From Latrodectus hesperus (Eukaryota > Arthropoda > Arachnida > Araneae > Theridiidae): 64,000 nucleotides of DNA. The position numbers were made by a program, and so were the translations under genes. Positions 10,788-23,049 of the stretch are shown piece after piece. The notes under the pieces were generated by a model that did no database searches, was not told the origin of the DNA, and saw only the letters and a list, made by a program, of their open reading frames with translations. Numbering within the stretch: position 1 is the stretch's first letter; each line of letters opens with the position of its first letter. The stretch spans positions 23,707,914 to 23,771,913 of the forward strand of contig JAJQOW010000014.1 of assembly GCA_037975125.1 (NCBI GenBank). Reading direction: 5' to 3'.

Positions 10788-12830
10788 ATATAGATATAAA
10801 CATGATAAATTTTATTATAAATGTGAAACCCCATAAAATCACAAAATGTATCGAAGTTTTATTCATTTTTATTTATAGATTGAAAAAAGTCAATAATTTT
10901 AGAAAGTTAATTATGCAATTTAAAAATCTTAAAATGCATGATTATTAACAATATTTACTTTGTTGATATTTTTAAGAAATATTTCAATTTGCCTTAAACA
11001 TATGAAATATATTAAAAAAAACACTGCTCATTTTTAATATTAGGAACCATCAATTTTATAATTGTTTGATAAATTTAATACTTTTCCAATTTTCATATGA
11101 AGAAAATAGTATGTATTTTATAGTATCATATTTTAGTTTGAATATTTTTAAATTAAAGATGAGATATTGAAAAGGAAGTTCTCCAGCTGTTGATGATATT
11201 CACTTCTAATTCAAACATATTTGTTTCAAAAGATATAAAATTTTTTATGATTTATAAATTCATTGATTTCATAAATAAAAGCTTTTTTTTAAGAATTTGT
11301 AGTTGATCATACTGTATGTACTAAATAAATAAAGTATTAGAGCTATTTGTAACAATATTCCTATTGAATATTGATTACTTACAATTTTATAAAATAAATT
11401 AACAGCATAGTATTTCTATGTAAAAGCTTTATAAGATATTTGTTTGAAGACTTTTAAGTATAAAGAGTTTTTTTCAAATATCAAGTATGTAAAAAATTTT
11501 TGTTTGATATTTTGTTATTGGTATAATTTATAATACAATAATTAAAAAAAAATAATTATGTTAATTTGTTCTTAAAAAGAAGTAAAAAAAATTTTAGTGT
11601 AATTTATGTACTCACATCAGGGGCAACTGTTCCGTATCCAGTAGGATTCCTCGTTCAGTTCAATAAAAAAAAGTAACAAAAAATCTCCTTTAATGTTTTC
11701 CTTATATCATTGCTTTAATGAGACAAGCAAAGTTCAGTAATAAGTAAAATTGGTATGTTCTGAAAAGCATGCCAATTTCAAAAATAGTTTCTTATTTAAA
11801 GGAAAAAATGTAAGTGCCGCTTTTTTGCTTAATTTGCATATACTTTGTCTACTATACCATGTGAATAGATACCTTGAAAAAAAGATTAACCCTAGTTTGT
11901 GGATTAGTTAAACTCTGTTTGCACTTAGATTGATTCTAATGTTATCTTAAACAAATGAAAAAAATGTACTCCAAATATAGAAGCCTGTGCAATGATATCT
12001 GTCTTAAAAAAGCATTTTTCTTCATGTCAAATGAAATGAATAAAGCAGAAAATATGAAACTTTCTCTGAATCTGTGATAAATCTGCTCATAAGGTTAGTG
12101 ATTATAAAATTATATTTTCCTCTTAAAATTTAGCATATTATTTTACTTTAAATAATTAATTATTTTTCCTTATAAAAATTTTAAAAAACTTCCAAAATTT
12201 AAGGTTTTTTAAACTTTAATTTTTTTAATATCTCATGGTTGAATGAAAAGAAAAAATAATTTATTTTGCAAAAAAAGTAAATAAAGACTGCATGATTTTT
12301 TGCTATTTTAAGTTGAGAAAAAAAATTTTTTGTCTTTAATTATTTATTTCAAAAAGAAAAAAAAGTGTGATAAAATTTGTTTCTTGGATACATTCATTAA
12401 TTTGTCACAGAAAAGAATCAATGAGAATTTATTTCTAGTTTCAGTTGTCTGTTCTTCATTTAAAAGAAATGAAAGGAAAATAAATTTTTTAGTTGTAGAA
12501 TTTCCTCAATTCAGGTTAACTTCAAAATAAAATAAAAAAATTTGTTTATATTTCCTAATGAAAATAACCTCTCTTAACAAAGATTGCAATCAAAGCTATT
12601 AAAATAGCTTAGATTGTAATTTAAATAAAAGTGAGGTGCATGAGAGAGAGAGAGAAATGAGGGGGTGGGTATTGTCCTTAGGAAAGTCACATTTCTTCAC
12701 TATATATAATATGTATGTGTTTGTTTTAGATTTCAAATCCCTTTTTTTGGGGGTGGGGGCATATGTTTTTGAATAGCAATACAATAACAAAGATTAACTA
12801 TATTTGAAGAATGTAGTTAATTAATGACAC
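10785..12830 (+). other. CUL5 intron 5, central part
   Basis: AT-rich sequence with a short GA repeat at about 12641-12655 and G runs near 12660 and 12749. No gene or transposon recognised. Confidence 0.7.
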
Positions 12831-12831
12831 T

Positions 12832-13005
12832 CTTGTTGTTGTGGCTTATCCCTCCAGGTTGACAGCAACATCAAACCAGGTCCATGAGCCCAAATGCCTT
12901 CAAACAATGGAGCACAGCCTCAGTGCTCGAGAGTAGTTGGCATTTATTTAAATCGATGCAGACCAAAATATGGGCAGGAGCAGCTTCAGTTGCATTGCAT
13001 AGACT
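12832..13005 (-). repeat. SINE-like repeat with CAACAA tail, reverse orientation
   Basis: A roughly 175-bp island of higher GC begins with TTGTTGTTGT, the inverse of the CAACAACAA tail carried by other SINEs in the window (44240s, 45505, 61690). The internal sequence (CTCCAGGTTGACAGCAACA) does not match those families. A short-interspersed origin is inferred from the tail alone. Confidence 0.45.
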
Positions 13006-13506
13006 CTTTTTCATATAATATTACAATCAAGAGTGTAGTAATTACAAATTAATGATATGGTTGACTCAATTTTTGAAATATTTTACATTTCCAATATAAA
13101 TTATTATATGCTATCAGAAAGGTAAATCATTATAATTCCCTTTAAACTTTATAATTATTTACGCATAAAATAATTAAGTTGCAATTGTGGCAAAAAATAT
13201 GTATTTTTGTTTAAACCATGTGTAAAATACAATCTTGTGAATCAATTTTCATAATCGCTTTATTCACTCTGATATTTAGTGATATATTTTAAACTTTCAT
13301 CCAAAACAAGTGGCATTAAATGTTTTCATTTAGGTACGAATGTTTTATCTTAACAAGTTTATTCATTTGCAGCCATTTTATGCAGTATAAAATAATTAAT
13401 TATTAATTTAGCATACTGCTTATAAATTGTTATAAAAATTTCGATCTGAAGACTTTTTAACTTGATCCTGATGTTGAGAGATATTATTTTGGAATTTTAT
13501 TTGCAG

Positions 13507-13679
13507 ATTCCATTAATATCAAAATTTTAAATGCTGGAGCATGGGCACGAGGAAGTGAAAGAGTTCAAGTGTCTTTACCTCTTGAGCTAGAAGATTTTAT
13601 CCCAGAGGTAGAAGAATTTTATAGGCAGAAGCACAATGGGCGAAAGCTTCAATGGTATCATCATATGTCAAATGGAACT
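13507..13679 (+). CDS. CUL5: Cullin-5 exon 6 in window
   Basis: A 173-nt exon starting AT, which completes the Asp codon of exon 5, then reading SINIKILNAGAWARGSERVQ, then VSLPLELEDFIPEVEEFYRQ and ending in MSNGT before donor GTAAGT (13680). NIKILNAGAW is the cullin-5 alpha/beta-domain signature; HNGRKLQWYHHMSNGT corresponds to the beta-hairpin that in cullins meets the RING partner. It leaves in phase 0. Confidence 0.97.
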
Positions 13680-15123
13680 GTAAGTAAACTCTTGTGTTAG
13701 ATTGGTTTTATAATTTGAAAATAGTTTATCTTAATTAATATGGTGATAAGCAGCTGCAGATATTTATTCGTATAGTGTCATATTCAAAATACTCCAGGGG
13801 CTTTTTTTATTCCACTTCATATTAATTTGATATAAATGATGGCTTATGACTGAATCTATTTTAAACTTAATTATAATAGCCCTGTGTTGGTGCAGCAACA
13901 AGCAAACCTTGAAGGAAATTATTTATTTTCAATTATAAAAATGTAATACAATACATATTTGGCAATGAGTTTAATATTTACTAGGAAACTAACATTTTTT
14001 TAGTTCTGCTGGGAAATTATCAGGCATTGAGATATTCATAACAGATGCAAGAATGATATTTATTTATTTATTTATTACTTAAATAAGTTCTGTAATCTAT
14101 ATTTATTTGATAATTTATTTGAATTGTGAAAATGAACAAGCTTTCTGTTCAGAAATTTTCAGTCTCAAAGTTGACTAGCAATTCTTCATAGAATTGATAT
14201 TTGGAAAATTCTGAAATAATTCTTTGAAATTCTGAAATCATATCTTTTCGAGCAATTTTTAATGATTTTGTCTGTTGCCATGAGACTTGTGTCATGTTGG
14301 AAATGACTGTGTTAATTTATATTATCTGATAATATCTTGAGTGGTAGCTCTTATAAATATCAGAATTCAAACTTTTTTTAATATAAGTAACTCCTGAACT
14401 ATAACTATACATCTTTCTTGTTTGAAATGATATAATCTATTGTATTGTTGTTTGGAAGACTGTCAGAAATATTCAAAATATGTTTATAAATCAAATATTG
14501 ATTCTGATCTGATTATTTTGTACAAAATGGCAGTTAGACCAAGTTATCATGTGCAGGCAATTTAACTTTCTTATTGGTCTCTCAGATTTTAATTGGATTT
14601 TTTTTATAAAAAAGTTGTTAAATTTATGATAATTTTTATTTTTTTAATTAGTAGTTTTGATATTTTTGGGTGAATTTTTGATAATTTGTAAAATAAAGTT
14701 GACTTTAGTATATACTCATTCTTAGACTTTTGAATACCATTTTGCTTTTTATATCCGTAATTTCTGTTAAAAAAATATTTATTGAATCTGCCACATTTTT
14801 TACTATAAATGTAGATGAGCTATTAGAAATTTTGTGAGTAATCTTCACTCAAAATCTTTGCTTATGATTATTTAGCAAAATTTTCAGTCAACAAATAATA
14901 ATCACAGCTAATGATCTTACAAAATATGTAAAGTGTATTTGGTTACATGATACATGCTATGTAATGTACATGTATTTGATTTAAAAGATAAGTTCATAAC
15001 AACCTAAATTTATATCTATTATATTTTCATACATTTATTGTAAAAAATGTTCATGAAAAAATTAATAAGAAAATTTTTTTGAAACTAACATGGTTCGTAC
15101 TACTTCTGGAATTAAAAAGTTTT
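13680..15123 (+). other. CUL5 intron 6, 5' part
   Basis: AT-rich intron, no supported feature. Confidence 0.75.
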
Positions 15124-15127
15124 TTAA

Positions 15128-16156
15128 CCTCTTCGCGACGGGCGGTGCATATATGCATTTCGTACGGAAGAAAGTGAGAGCCGGGCAGTACACATATGCA
15201 TTTTAAGCTGGAACAATTTTTAATAATCACTAGATGGCGCTATGTGTCCATTACATTTAAACTAAACGTAGTTTTAGTGTTCTGACCTTCATTTTTTTTT
15301 TCGTATTCCTGCTTTTTTTGGTATTTTGATTATCAGCTGTGGGTGGGGAGAGAGGAAATCCAATGTAAACAAACACAGCTCGGCTCTTCAACTATCCATG
15401 TGATTTAAACATTCTCGCTTCTGATAGCTCTCCGAACACTCTTTTAATTTTGTTTTCGCTACTATTGGAAGTCTTTTAGGGTTTTAGCGGCAGTTTTGTT
15501 ACAGTTTTTACTGCTTTCGATTATATTTGCTCACTTTTCTTGTTATTTCAAAAGTTCTTGACTCCAGATTATTATGGTGAGGATTATCTGGTAGGCATTT
15601 TCCTACCCTTAATTTGAACAAAAAGGGAGAAAAAAGTCGCAGAAAGGGCATTGTTTGCTCACAAACCGTCATGAAAGAAAAGAAAACACAACAAACATTT
15701 TATACTTGCAAATCATGCAATGTTGGACTTTACATTTCTCCGTGATTTGAGATTTTCCACACTCAGTCTTCATTTTAAATTTTGTTATTTTTTTCTTGTA
15801 AATAGCCCTTGTATTGTTTTTATTAATTTGCAAATATGTTGAAGTGTTTTGTCAATTATAATTTTGAAAAAACTAGAATTGCACTGTCGAAAATTATTTC
15901 TCAGAGTAAGCAACTTTTTTATATATATATTTTCATATAAATTGAAGGAAAAACATTTTTAAAGTCTAGTTTAAAGTTATAAGATAGATTATGCGGTAAT
16001 CTAAAATGCTACCAAAAATCACGGCGATAAGACCTTAACTTTATTATTTACGAATTTTTTTCTAAAATTAGGCCTAACAGAGAAAAATACCATTCCTTTC
16101 ACTTTTGCTTCGTCCTGGACGTGCATCTTAAACAAAGGCGCCCCGCCATAAAAAGG
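15128..16156 (+). mobile_element. piggyBac-like element, internally deleted
   Basis: TTAA target sites flank it exactly (15124-15127 and 16157-16160). The ends are imperfect inverted repeats: left CCTCTTCGCGACGGGCGGTG, right (reverse complement) CCTTTTTATGGCGGGGCGCC. Only the C-terminal cysteine-rich tail of the transposase remains inside. The length of 1029 bp is well below a full element, so it is probably a deletion derivative. It lies in CUL5 intron 6. Confidence 0.75.
15641..15778 (+). pseudogene. piggyBac transposase C-terminal cysteine-rich domain, with stop
   Basis: The frame reads RKGIVCSQTVMKEKKTQQ, then FYTCKSCNVGLYISP, stop, FEIFHTQSSF, stop. The C..C spacing, YxCxxCNVGLC-like block and terminal (C)FEIFHT are the known pattern of the cross-brace zinc-binding tail of piggyBac transposases, which binds the transposon ends. 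The expected Cys before FEIFHT is replaced by TGA, consistent with a TGT/TGC-to-TGA change. The catalytic domain is missing upstream. Confidence 0.65.
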
Positions 16157-16354
16157 TTAAGGGTCTTTGAAATTTCCAAAATTTTGACTTGACTCCTTGG
16201 AAATCATGAATTACTTCTAAAATTTTTACTTACCTTTTTGTATTTATTTTTTGTTAAAAAATGTTCTAATTTTTTTTAGCTTTTTGTTTTAATATTTTCT
16301 ATAAAATTGTCCGAAAATTTAATTGATTAATAGCTTTTAATATTACCACTAGAT

Positions 16355-17054
16355 CATGGGTCCCCAAACATTTTTTTCTCATGGACCACTTTCAAAGTTT
16401 TATTATTTTTCGTAGACCCCTGCTGCTATATTTCTACTGTATTCCCAAAATCTTAAAAATATCACCCTAAATTAAGGTTGTTAAGAAGAAAAAAAAGTAG
16501 CAAATTTTCTGATAAATTACAATATACAATAAACATATATGTAACAAATTGGAAAATGCTTACTTTTTCTGGCATTGTTAACACTGGCATTGATTCAGTC
16601 ACACTTTTATGTTCAGAATTTCTGAAACAAACGAGTAACGTTTTGTTCTTGGCATTCGTATTCATACTAATGTAGGTTGCAAGCACAGCACAAGTTGCAT
16701 TTCACCCCTTTGCAGGTCTAAACAACCATCCCGAACGAGCGGGTGCACTGGCAGCACTTAGCAAGTCTCGATATGTAGTGTACACTTCTACTATTATCTA
16801 TTGTTCTATTCAATTCTGTGCTTGAACTGAGTCGCAAATATTTTTGAGTACCTACCAAGTGAATGATGCTACCTGCCTACATTGATAGGTAAATCCAAGT
16901 CAGTTTTTGTTCTTTATTATGAAAATCATAAAATTTTTCGTGGTCCTTAACTTACAACTTGTGAACCCCATGTTTTCTTTTCACGTCTATGTGGACTCCG
17001 TGTGGTGTCTTATGGACCCATGGGGGTCCAGCTGGACCATGTTGGGAACCTATA
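16355..17054. mobile_element. hAT-type non-autonomous element
   Basis: A perfect 8-bp duplication CACTAGAT flanks it (16347-16354 and 17055-17062). The left end is CATGGGTCCCCAAACA and the right end, reversed, TATAGGTTCCCAACATGG: the GGTTCCCAA(A)C-type ends of hAT/Charlie-like transposons. Interior copies of TGGACC/GGGGTCCA motifs lie near both ends. No transposase is seen in the 700 bp. Orientation cannot be set. Confidence 0.8.
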
Positions 17055-17954
17055 CACTAGATGGTGGTATGATCAATATTTGATCGTGTTGTATTCATAA
17101 CATTTACATAAAACTACCTGATTCACAAATAAGTGAATTGTGTTGACTTAAATAAAGATCAGCCACATTTTAACTTTATGAAGCGAGTAATCACCAATAA
17201 GATCATTATCTTGTGTAATCAGACAAGCAATTTCAGTTTGGTTTTTTTTTTTCGTTACTATTTTCTTTATATTGTGTAAGATTCAAAATATTAATATTTG
17301 AATATAAAATTTTTGAGCTAAAATGTACTTTTTACATTTTTTTTGGTTGCAATTTGCTTATTATTTCAGTGAATCAGGATGAATTTGTTTGATTATCAAA
17401 TAAATAAAAGGTGAAATAAATTATTTAAAATGCTAGGTGGAAAGTGTCTTTTCAATGATCAACGGACTAGGAAAACCCATACAAAGATTGACTTTTGGGT
17501 GGTTCCGAAAAAATGAATTTCATAGTTTTCTGGAAGAATTTAAATCACTACAGCTGACTGTAAGATTGTATTGATGAAAAATTTGATCCTTTTAAAGATA
17601 AAATAGACACTTTTTATTTTAACTTACTCTCAAATCGACAAAATTATTGTCAGTTATGAAAACTTATTGATTTGCTTTTACTACTCTCTCATTGCCAAAC
17701 GTCTAATGAAGATGTGTTTTCTGTGAACAAAAATATGATATTAGAAAATTTAAGTACTTTATCACAATAGTTGCTAAGTGCATCATGAATGATTACGTCT
17801 GAAACATAGTAGGTGTCAACTATATAATAATTAACAAAGACCTACTTAGTTTTGTTGCTGGTGCCAGACAAAAATATAAATTATATATAGATGCATTAAA
17901 ACAAAAAAGCAGCTGGTAACAGAAGTAAAGTGAGAAAAGCTCTTAAGAAATTGA

Positions 17955-18965
17955 ATTTACAGATGGTTCAAAATCTTCAGGACATGTTGGCTGTAACTAA
18001 GAGTATATTGATAATATTACTCTTTGTTACAGCCTTAATATGTCCTGCTCCATCTTCACTGCTGAAGCAACTGCTATATTATGTGCGCTTCAGTATGTGG
18101 GTAGTAAAGAATCAAACAAATTTTGTACATACATTGACAGCCTGAGTGTTTTAGAAGCTGTGGAGAATATTAATATCAACTGTCACCCTGTTGTGTCGGA
18201 AATTTTTTGCACATTATACTCTCTGAAGTGCAAGGGATTCGATATCATCATTTGTTGGATCCCAGGACATGTAGGTCTTGATGGTAACGAGAAGGCTGAT
18301 GCAGCTGCAAAGTCAGCATCTACTCCACTTCAGTCTTCCGTTCCATTTTATGATGCGAGAAAAGGCGTGAAAAGTTTAGTCCATAAACTTTGGTATGCAA
18401 GTCAACAACAAACTAAATACCATAACTTCATCACTCATTTCATTTTCAGTTTTACCTTTACGAAGTGCGGATGTTAAATTAACCCGCCTTCGTATTGGAC
18501 ACACACATTTCACTCATAAGCACCTATTCTTAAATGAATTAAAACCTTGGTGTGAAACATGTGATGAACCATACACTGTGTTTCATATTTTAATTTCATG
18601 TTCTGATTTTAACCAACATCGTTTTAAATTTTGTAAAACTGATCTTTTAACGATGCGGGATTTGCTGGGTGAACCACCGCATCAAAATATTTTTGCTTTC
18701 TTAAGAAGCATTGGTTTTATAGATTATATATAATTTTAAATAAATACATATAAGATTTTACAGATTTTGTTTAGTTTTTTTTATTTTAGATGTAATTTAT
18801 CCTTTTATATGTTGGATGTTTGTCTATTTATTTTTTGTGTTAATCTTATAAATATTACTTATATTTTTAAAGGAATTTTAAAAATTGATTAGTACAAAAA
18901 AAAAAAATTTGGTGCAGCTTGTCTTTATTTGGACCTTGCGCCATAAAACCCAACCAACCAACCAA
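17955..18965 (+). mobile_element. 5'-truncated non-LTR retrotransposon (RNase H-bearing)
   Basis: The target duplication CTTAAGAAATTGA (13 bp) is exact at 17942-17954 and 18966-18978. The insert begins at the RNase H motif FTDGS and ends in a 3' tail rich in CCAACCAACC. A 3' UTR of about 230 bp follows the stop at 18731-18733. The 5' truncation and variable-length duplication are the hallmark of target-primed reverse transcription. The I/Jockey-like grouping comes from an RNase H domain followed by a LTRLRIGHTHFTH block. Confidence 0.88.
17957..18733 (+). pseudogene. Non-LTR ORF2 C-terminus: RNase H plus Cys-rich tail
   Basis: The frame starts TDGSKSSGHVGCN (first RNase H Asp), has an in-frame TAA, then continues MSCSIFTAEATAILCALQYV (Glu of the active site), YIDSLSVLEAV (Asp) and CWIPGHVGLDGNEKADAAAK (last His/Asp motif). 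After a one-base frame change around 18440-18475 it reads LTRLRIGHTHFTHKHLFL, CETCDEPYTVFHILISCSDF and ends GFIDYI. CxxC...H....C is the terminal zinc-knuckle-like motif. RNase H would remove RNA from the first-strand hybrid. It is inactive here. Confidence 0.88.
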
Positions 18966-19199
18966 CTTAAGAAATTGATGAACTGAAAATCCAAAAGAAG
19001 CGTTTGGAAAACCACATCAATGAATTTGAATAATCTGCAATAGTATATGCTGAGGAAACTGAAAGAACTGGTAAATTAACATTTATTGCAAAATTGAATA
19101 TGTGTCACTGTAGTGCCTTAGAGAAGCAGCAGTTATTACTCAGTATTAATAATGAATTTAAAGTGAATGTTTTAGAAGTGGAAAGTTAACATTTTATAA

Positions 19200-20152
19200 A
19201 TATTATATTTGTATATATAAATAATCAAGAAATTTGAAAGTTTATTGAATGAATAAAGACATAGAAAAGTCTAGAATATGAATGTGAAATTGTATAATTT
19301 TTAAAGAGTTTGAAAGTGAACAGAAGAAAATTTTAGAATTGCTTTGATTAAATAATAATTGGGGGGAAAAGTCATCGTGGAAGCTTTACCTAATAGTTGT
19401 ATTTATCTTGTTTTGAATAAGTATATTTATTTGAAAAGAGGTTGTTATACACTTGTTGAAATATTCAGTAAATTAATAGATAAGAATCTAATGAAGAGAT
19501 GTTTAAAAACTCTAAAATTACCCATTATTTTATATGTATAATTCAGTAATGTAAAGGATATTGATTATTTATATTTAGATTTTTTTTTGTTATTGATGTA
19601 AATTCATTGTAAGCTTTATTTTTGTTTTAGCTGTAAAATTAATTAAATTTTAACTTAAATTAAAAAATCTCATTTATTTATTTCTATTATTTACAAATAT
19701 AATTGAAAAATTTTGTATGTATATTAATTATGCATATTTGGTTAAAAATAGTTTTTAAAATAAAACATATCCAAAATGAACACTGATAGCTCTTGGAAAA
19801 TTTTTATTTGATTCAGGTAAAATTTGTGAAAAATTATTCTCTAAAATTTGGACAAACCCTGAACTAATTAGTTAGTACATTGTATATTATATGTAATATT
19901 ATTCTATTCATTAATATAAGGTATATAACTTATAAAATGTTGGATTAAATTAAGATAAACGAAAAAAAAGGAAACTACTTGGTCTCAAGACAAATATGAC
20001 AAATAATCAGCTTCTGACAGTATATTTTGGTAATAGCTGTTTATATGAACCTAGAATATTTCTGTTTTATAGTGGCTTAGGATTAAAATCTTGTGTTTTA
20101 GTTTGCAAAAAAGGTAATAACTGCAATTGGTGAAATATTTTCTTTATTCTAG
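19200..20152 (+). other. CUL5 intron 6, 3' part
   Basis: AT-rich; acceptor TTTATTCTAG at 20152. No gene: the short open frame at 19359-19541 has no recognisable content. Confidence 0.75.
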
Positions 20153-20314
20153 ATTACATTTAGTAATTTATCGGGGAAATTTGACTTAGATGTTACAACA
20201 TTTCAAATGGCGGTGCTCTTTGCTTGGAATCAAAGGCCCTATGACAAAATTTCTTTTGAGAATCTAAGGCTTGCAACAGAGCTTCCTGACGCTGAATTAA
20301 GAAGGACATTGTGG
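20153..20314 (+). CDS. CUL5: Cullin-5 exon 7 in window
   Basis: A 54-codon exon, phase 0 at both ends, donor GTAAGT (20315). It reads ITFSNLSGKFDLDVTTFQMA, then VLFAWNQRPYDKISFENLRL and ATELPDAELRRTLW. The AVLFAWNQRP and LATELPDAELRRTLWSL blocks are highly conserved in the cullin-5 C-terminal domain. Confidence 0.97.
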
Positions 20315-20469
20315 GTAAGTTTTCCTACATTTTTCTTATTTGTGTTATTTTATATTTTTATTTTTCAAAAATGAGATCTTGTATATGTATCATATATTTA
20401 CGAACTTCTATGAATCTTTTTTCTTTTTCATTTTCATGAAAATTGCTTGCTGTGTTTTTACTTTTGAAG

Positions 20470-20722
20470 CTCGTCTTAGTGACAGCGTTTAACGCTCCCA
20501 AGGCACGGGTCTGAGGTTTGATCTTTGTGCTGGGCATTATCAACTCAGCCTTTCATCCCTTCAGTAGGTCGATAAACTGAGTACCAAGTATACTTGGGAA
20601 CTAAACACTGAGGATTCTACGTTAGGCTGACTATCTAACTGGGACTTATGCTTCGCACCCCAGGGCACATGGTCATGAAAACTATTATGGGGACTGTAGG
20701 CTATAGCTGTTGTGCCACATTG
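20470..20722 (+). repeat. SINE-like interspersed repeat (family E)
   Basis: An island of about 250 bp with mixed base composition inside AT-rich intron 7. It contains a B-box-like GGTTTGATC (20514-20522), CATCCCTTCAGTAGGTCGAT and AACTAAACACTGAGGATTC, then GGGCACATGGTCATGA. No second copy exists in this window, so repeat status is inferred from composition and the B-box-like site. Confidence 0.45.
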
Positions 20723-21008
20723 TTTATAGTTGTAGAGTTTTTACTTTTATATCAAAATAATTAATTTGTGTGTTTTATTTCACAGATTACAAGGGTGATC
20801 TATTTTTGAAAATCTAATTTTCTTCATAAATTCTCATTTTTTTCACCACATGCATTAAAAACCTTTCCTTAATGACTTCCAGTAAAATTCAGAAATACCA
20901 AACCTAAAAATATAACGTTCTTTTTGTCAAATTCAATATTTTGTTGAAGAATTTCTATTTTATAGAGCAATCAATGTAGGTTAAAAAATTAACGATGCTT
21001 TATATGAG

Positions 21009-21296
21009 CAGGGGTGTTTGTGCTCCGGGGAAACCCCGGAATTCCTGGGATTTTGAACTTCGATACCCGGAAATTCCAGGGATCGTCGTTCAAAAGGAAG
21101 TAGGAATAATAATGAATTATTTATTTTGATCTGGGTAATTTTGTTTGCTTTGAAATCAGAAAACGCAATAATTAAGTCATTCAATACTTCATAATTGTAA
21201 TTTTTCATTTCTCCCCCCTCTCTCGAAACTCCAAAATGTCGGTAGTAAGTCCGTAATAGTTTCCGGGGATTTTTTGGGGTCCCACAAACACCCCTG
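21009..21296. mobile_element. Short hAT-like MITE
   Basis: The ends are perfect 14-bp inverted repeats, CAGGGGTGTTTGTG at 21009 and its inverse ending 21296; inner GC-rich parts (CCCCGGAA / TTCCGGGG) also pair. TATGAG is repeated on both sides (21003-21008 and 21297-21302), and the 8-bp comparison TATATGAG/TGTATGAG has one mismatch. CAGGGGTG-type ends suggest hAT. At 288 bp with no coding capacity it is non-autonomous. Confidence 0.75.
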
Positions 21297-21302
21297 TATG
21301 AG

Positions 21303-23049
21303 TTTATTATTTTTATTTCGAAAAGATTTCAGCATTATGATTCATTAAACAATATAGACAAAACGATGAAAAACCTGGATTGATATAATGAAACAAATTT
21401 CTAAAATTTTGTGTGCCATTTTCATTATTATAAGTCCCAACAATGTAGAATATGTTCAAATTCTTAGTGCATTCAAGAAGAATATAATGCATTTCATTTT
21501 TCAATGCCCACAAACTCTTCAAAATATTCTAATTGTAAAATGCTAAGAATATAAAAAAATTTTGATCAGAAATTTACTAGATAAATTTGTACTAATTCAT
21601 TAAAACAAACATGCTTTGAAGTATTTACATAAAGTTATTAAGTAATTCTGTTATTTTATTACCTACAAATTATTTGCTCATGTCAAAAAAATCAAAATTT
21701 AAACTTTCCAATGTATCTCGTAATAGTCAATAAAAAAATGAATATTCTATAATGAAACATAATAAATTTTTAATAATTCAGATTTAAATTATGTTTATCA
21801 TTTTTAATTTCATGTCTTTCAATAATTTTAATAAGCGTAATGCATTACCTGCTTGATCACATGAATTTCATGCCACAAATATGTTATTTTAATGTATACA
21901 TAAATGAAATTTCTATGGAGAATATTTAAAATTATATTTATATATGGATAAAAAAAATTATATTTCTTTTTTCATAAATGAATGATGTTTCATTTAACTC
22001 TATAATTTCATTGAACATATGTATATATATGTTATGTTCTAAGATACACATTTCCTTATGTTAACTGAGTTTATTTATTCAAATGAGACACTTCATTCAT
22101 ATATTGTTTTGATTGTTTATTATATTACATTTAGATATTAAAATAAAATTTAAAAAAAAACTGTTTATCGAATTGAAATCAAAGTGACCTGTGAAACACA
22201 TATGCACGAAAAGGCGAAACATCAATTGAGGATTGATTGAAAACAGTGTCTTGAAATGATATTGATACAATTTGAAACTCCTTTGCCTATTATTTGAAAA
22301 TAATTATTTTAGCAGTTATTATTATTATTTTTTTAATTTCCACATAAAATCTGATATATCCTATAAAATCTTTAAAAAGGTTCTATATATTTGAAAACAT
22401 TAATCAATATGTGTAGGGAATAATGTAGATTCTTCAAATTCTTATTAAAATGAATTAAATGACATTACATAGGTTAAATATATTTAATATATATTCATGG
22501 AATTCATTTGAAACTTCATATCCAGATTGCATGTTATTTTTCAATCATAGTGCAAAAAACGTTATTCATAGTGTATATAAAAAGTCACTATGTATAAAAA
22601 ACATTTTATGGGAATCGCAAGATTTAAAGGAATTCTTCAACTAATAGTATATATTTAGAAATTTATGCATTTCTTTCTAACGTTATTCATGCATTAATAG
22701 TATTTATATTCTGAAACCGATTTTCTTCTGAAAAATTTAACCTACATAATAGAAAAAAGTTCATGTATGTTTTCCAGCTATCAACATTGAATTAAACTTT
22801 CTATGACTCATTCTTTTTATTTTCTATTATTATTCTTACATTTCCTTCTGTTAGTCTATTGAAAAAATATTAGTGTTTCTAAAATAATACCTAAAATAAG
22901 TGTATCTCTATGTACTTGCGTAAACTTAAGATAATATTTTTTAAATATTTTAAAATCTCTTTTTCTGTATTAATAACCAAATAGCGTGTTTATACTATAG
23001 TTTGGAAAACATATTTATGTATGAACAATTTTTTCCCTGTCTGTTTTAG
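21303..23049 (+). other. CUL5 intron 7, 3' part
   Basis: AT-rich intron, no recognisable element. Acceptor CTGTCTGTTTTAG at 23049. Confidence 0.75.

Larger units (their letters stand above)
17417..19190 (+). pseudogene. hAT-like transposase C-terminal relic, split by a retrotransposon
   Basis: Before the insertion the frame shows SHCQTSNEDVFSVNKNMILE (about 17690-17750), like the S(N)xxVER(V)FS dimerisation motif of hAT-family transposases, then ARQKYKLYIDALKQK (17861-17910). After the retrotransposon insertion the reading resumes as EIDELKIQKKRLENHINEFE (about 18969-19030), then a stop and SAIVYAEETERTGKLTFIAK, ending near 19187. Several stops interrupt it. Function is inferred only from the dimerisation-like motif; the coiled-coil-like C-terminus is visible. 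The interrupting element spans 17955-18965. Confidence 0.5.

Noticed and set aside
10610..10834. Minus open frame of Ile-Tyr repeats
   Set aside because: It is a translation of the (AT)n tract.
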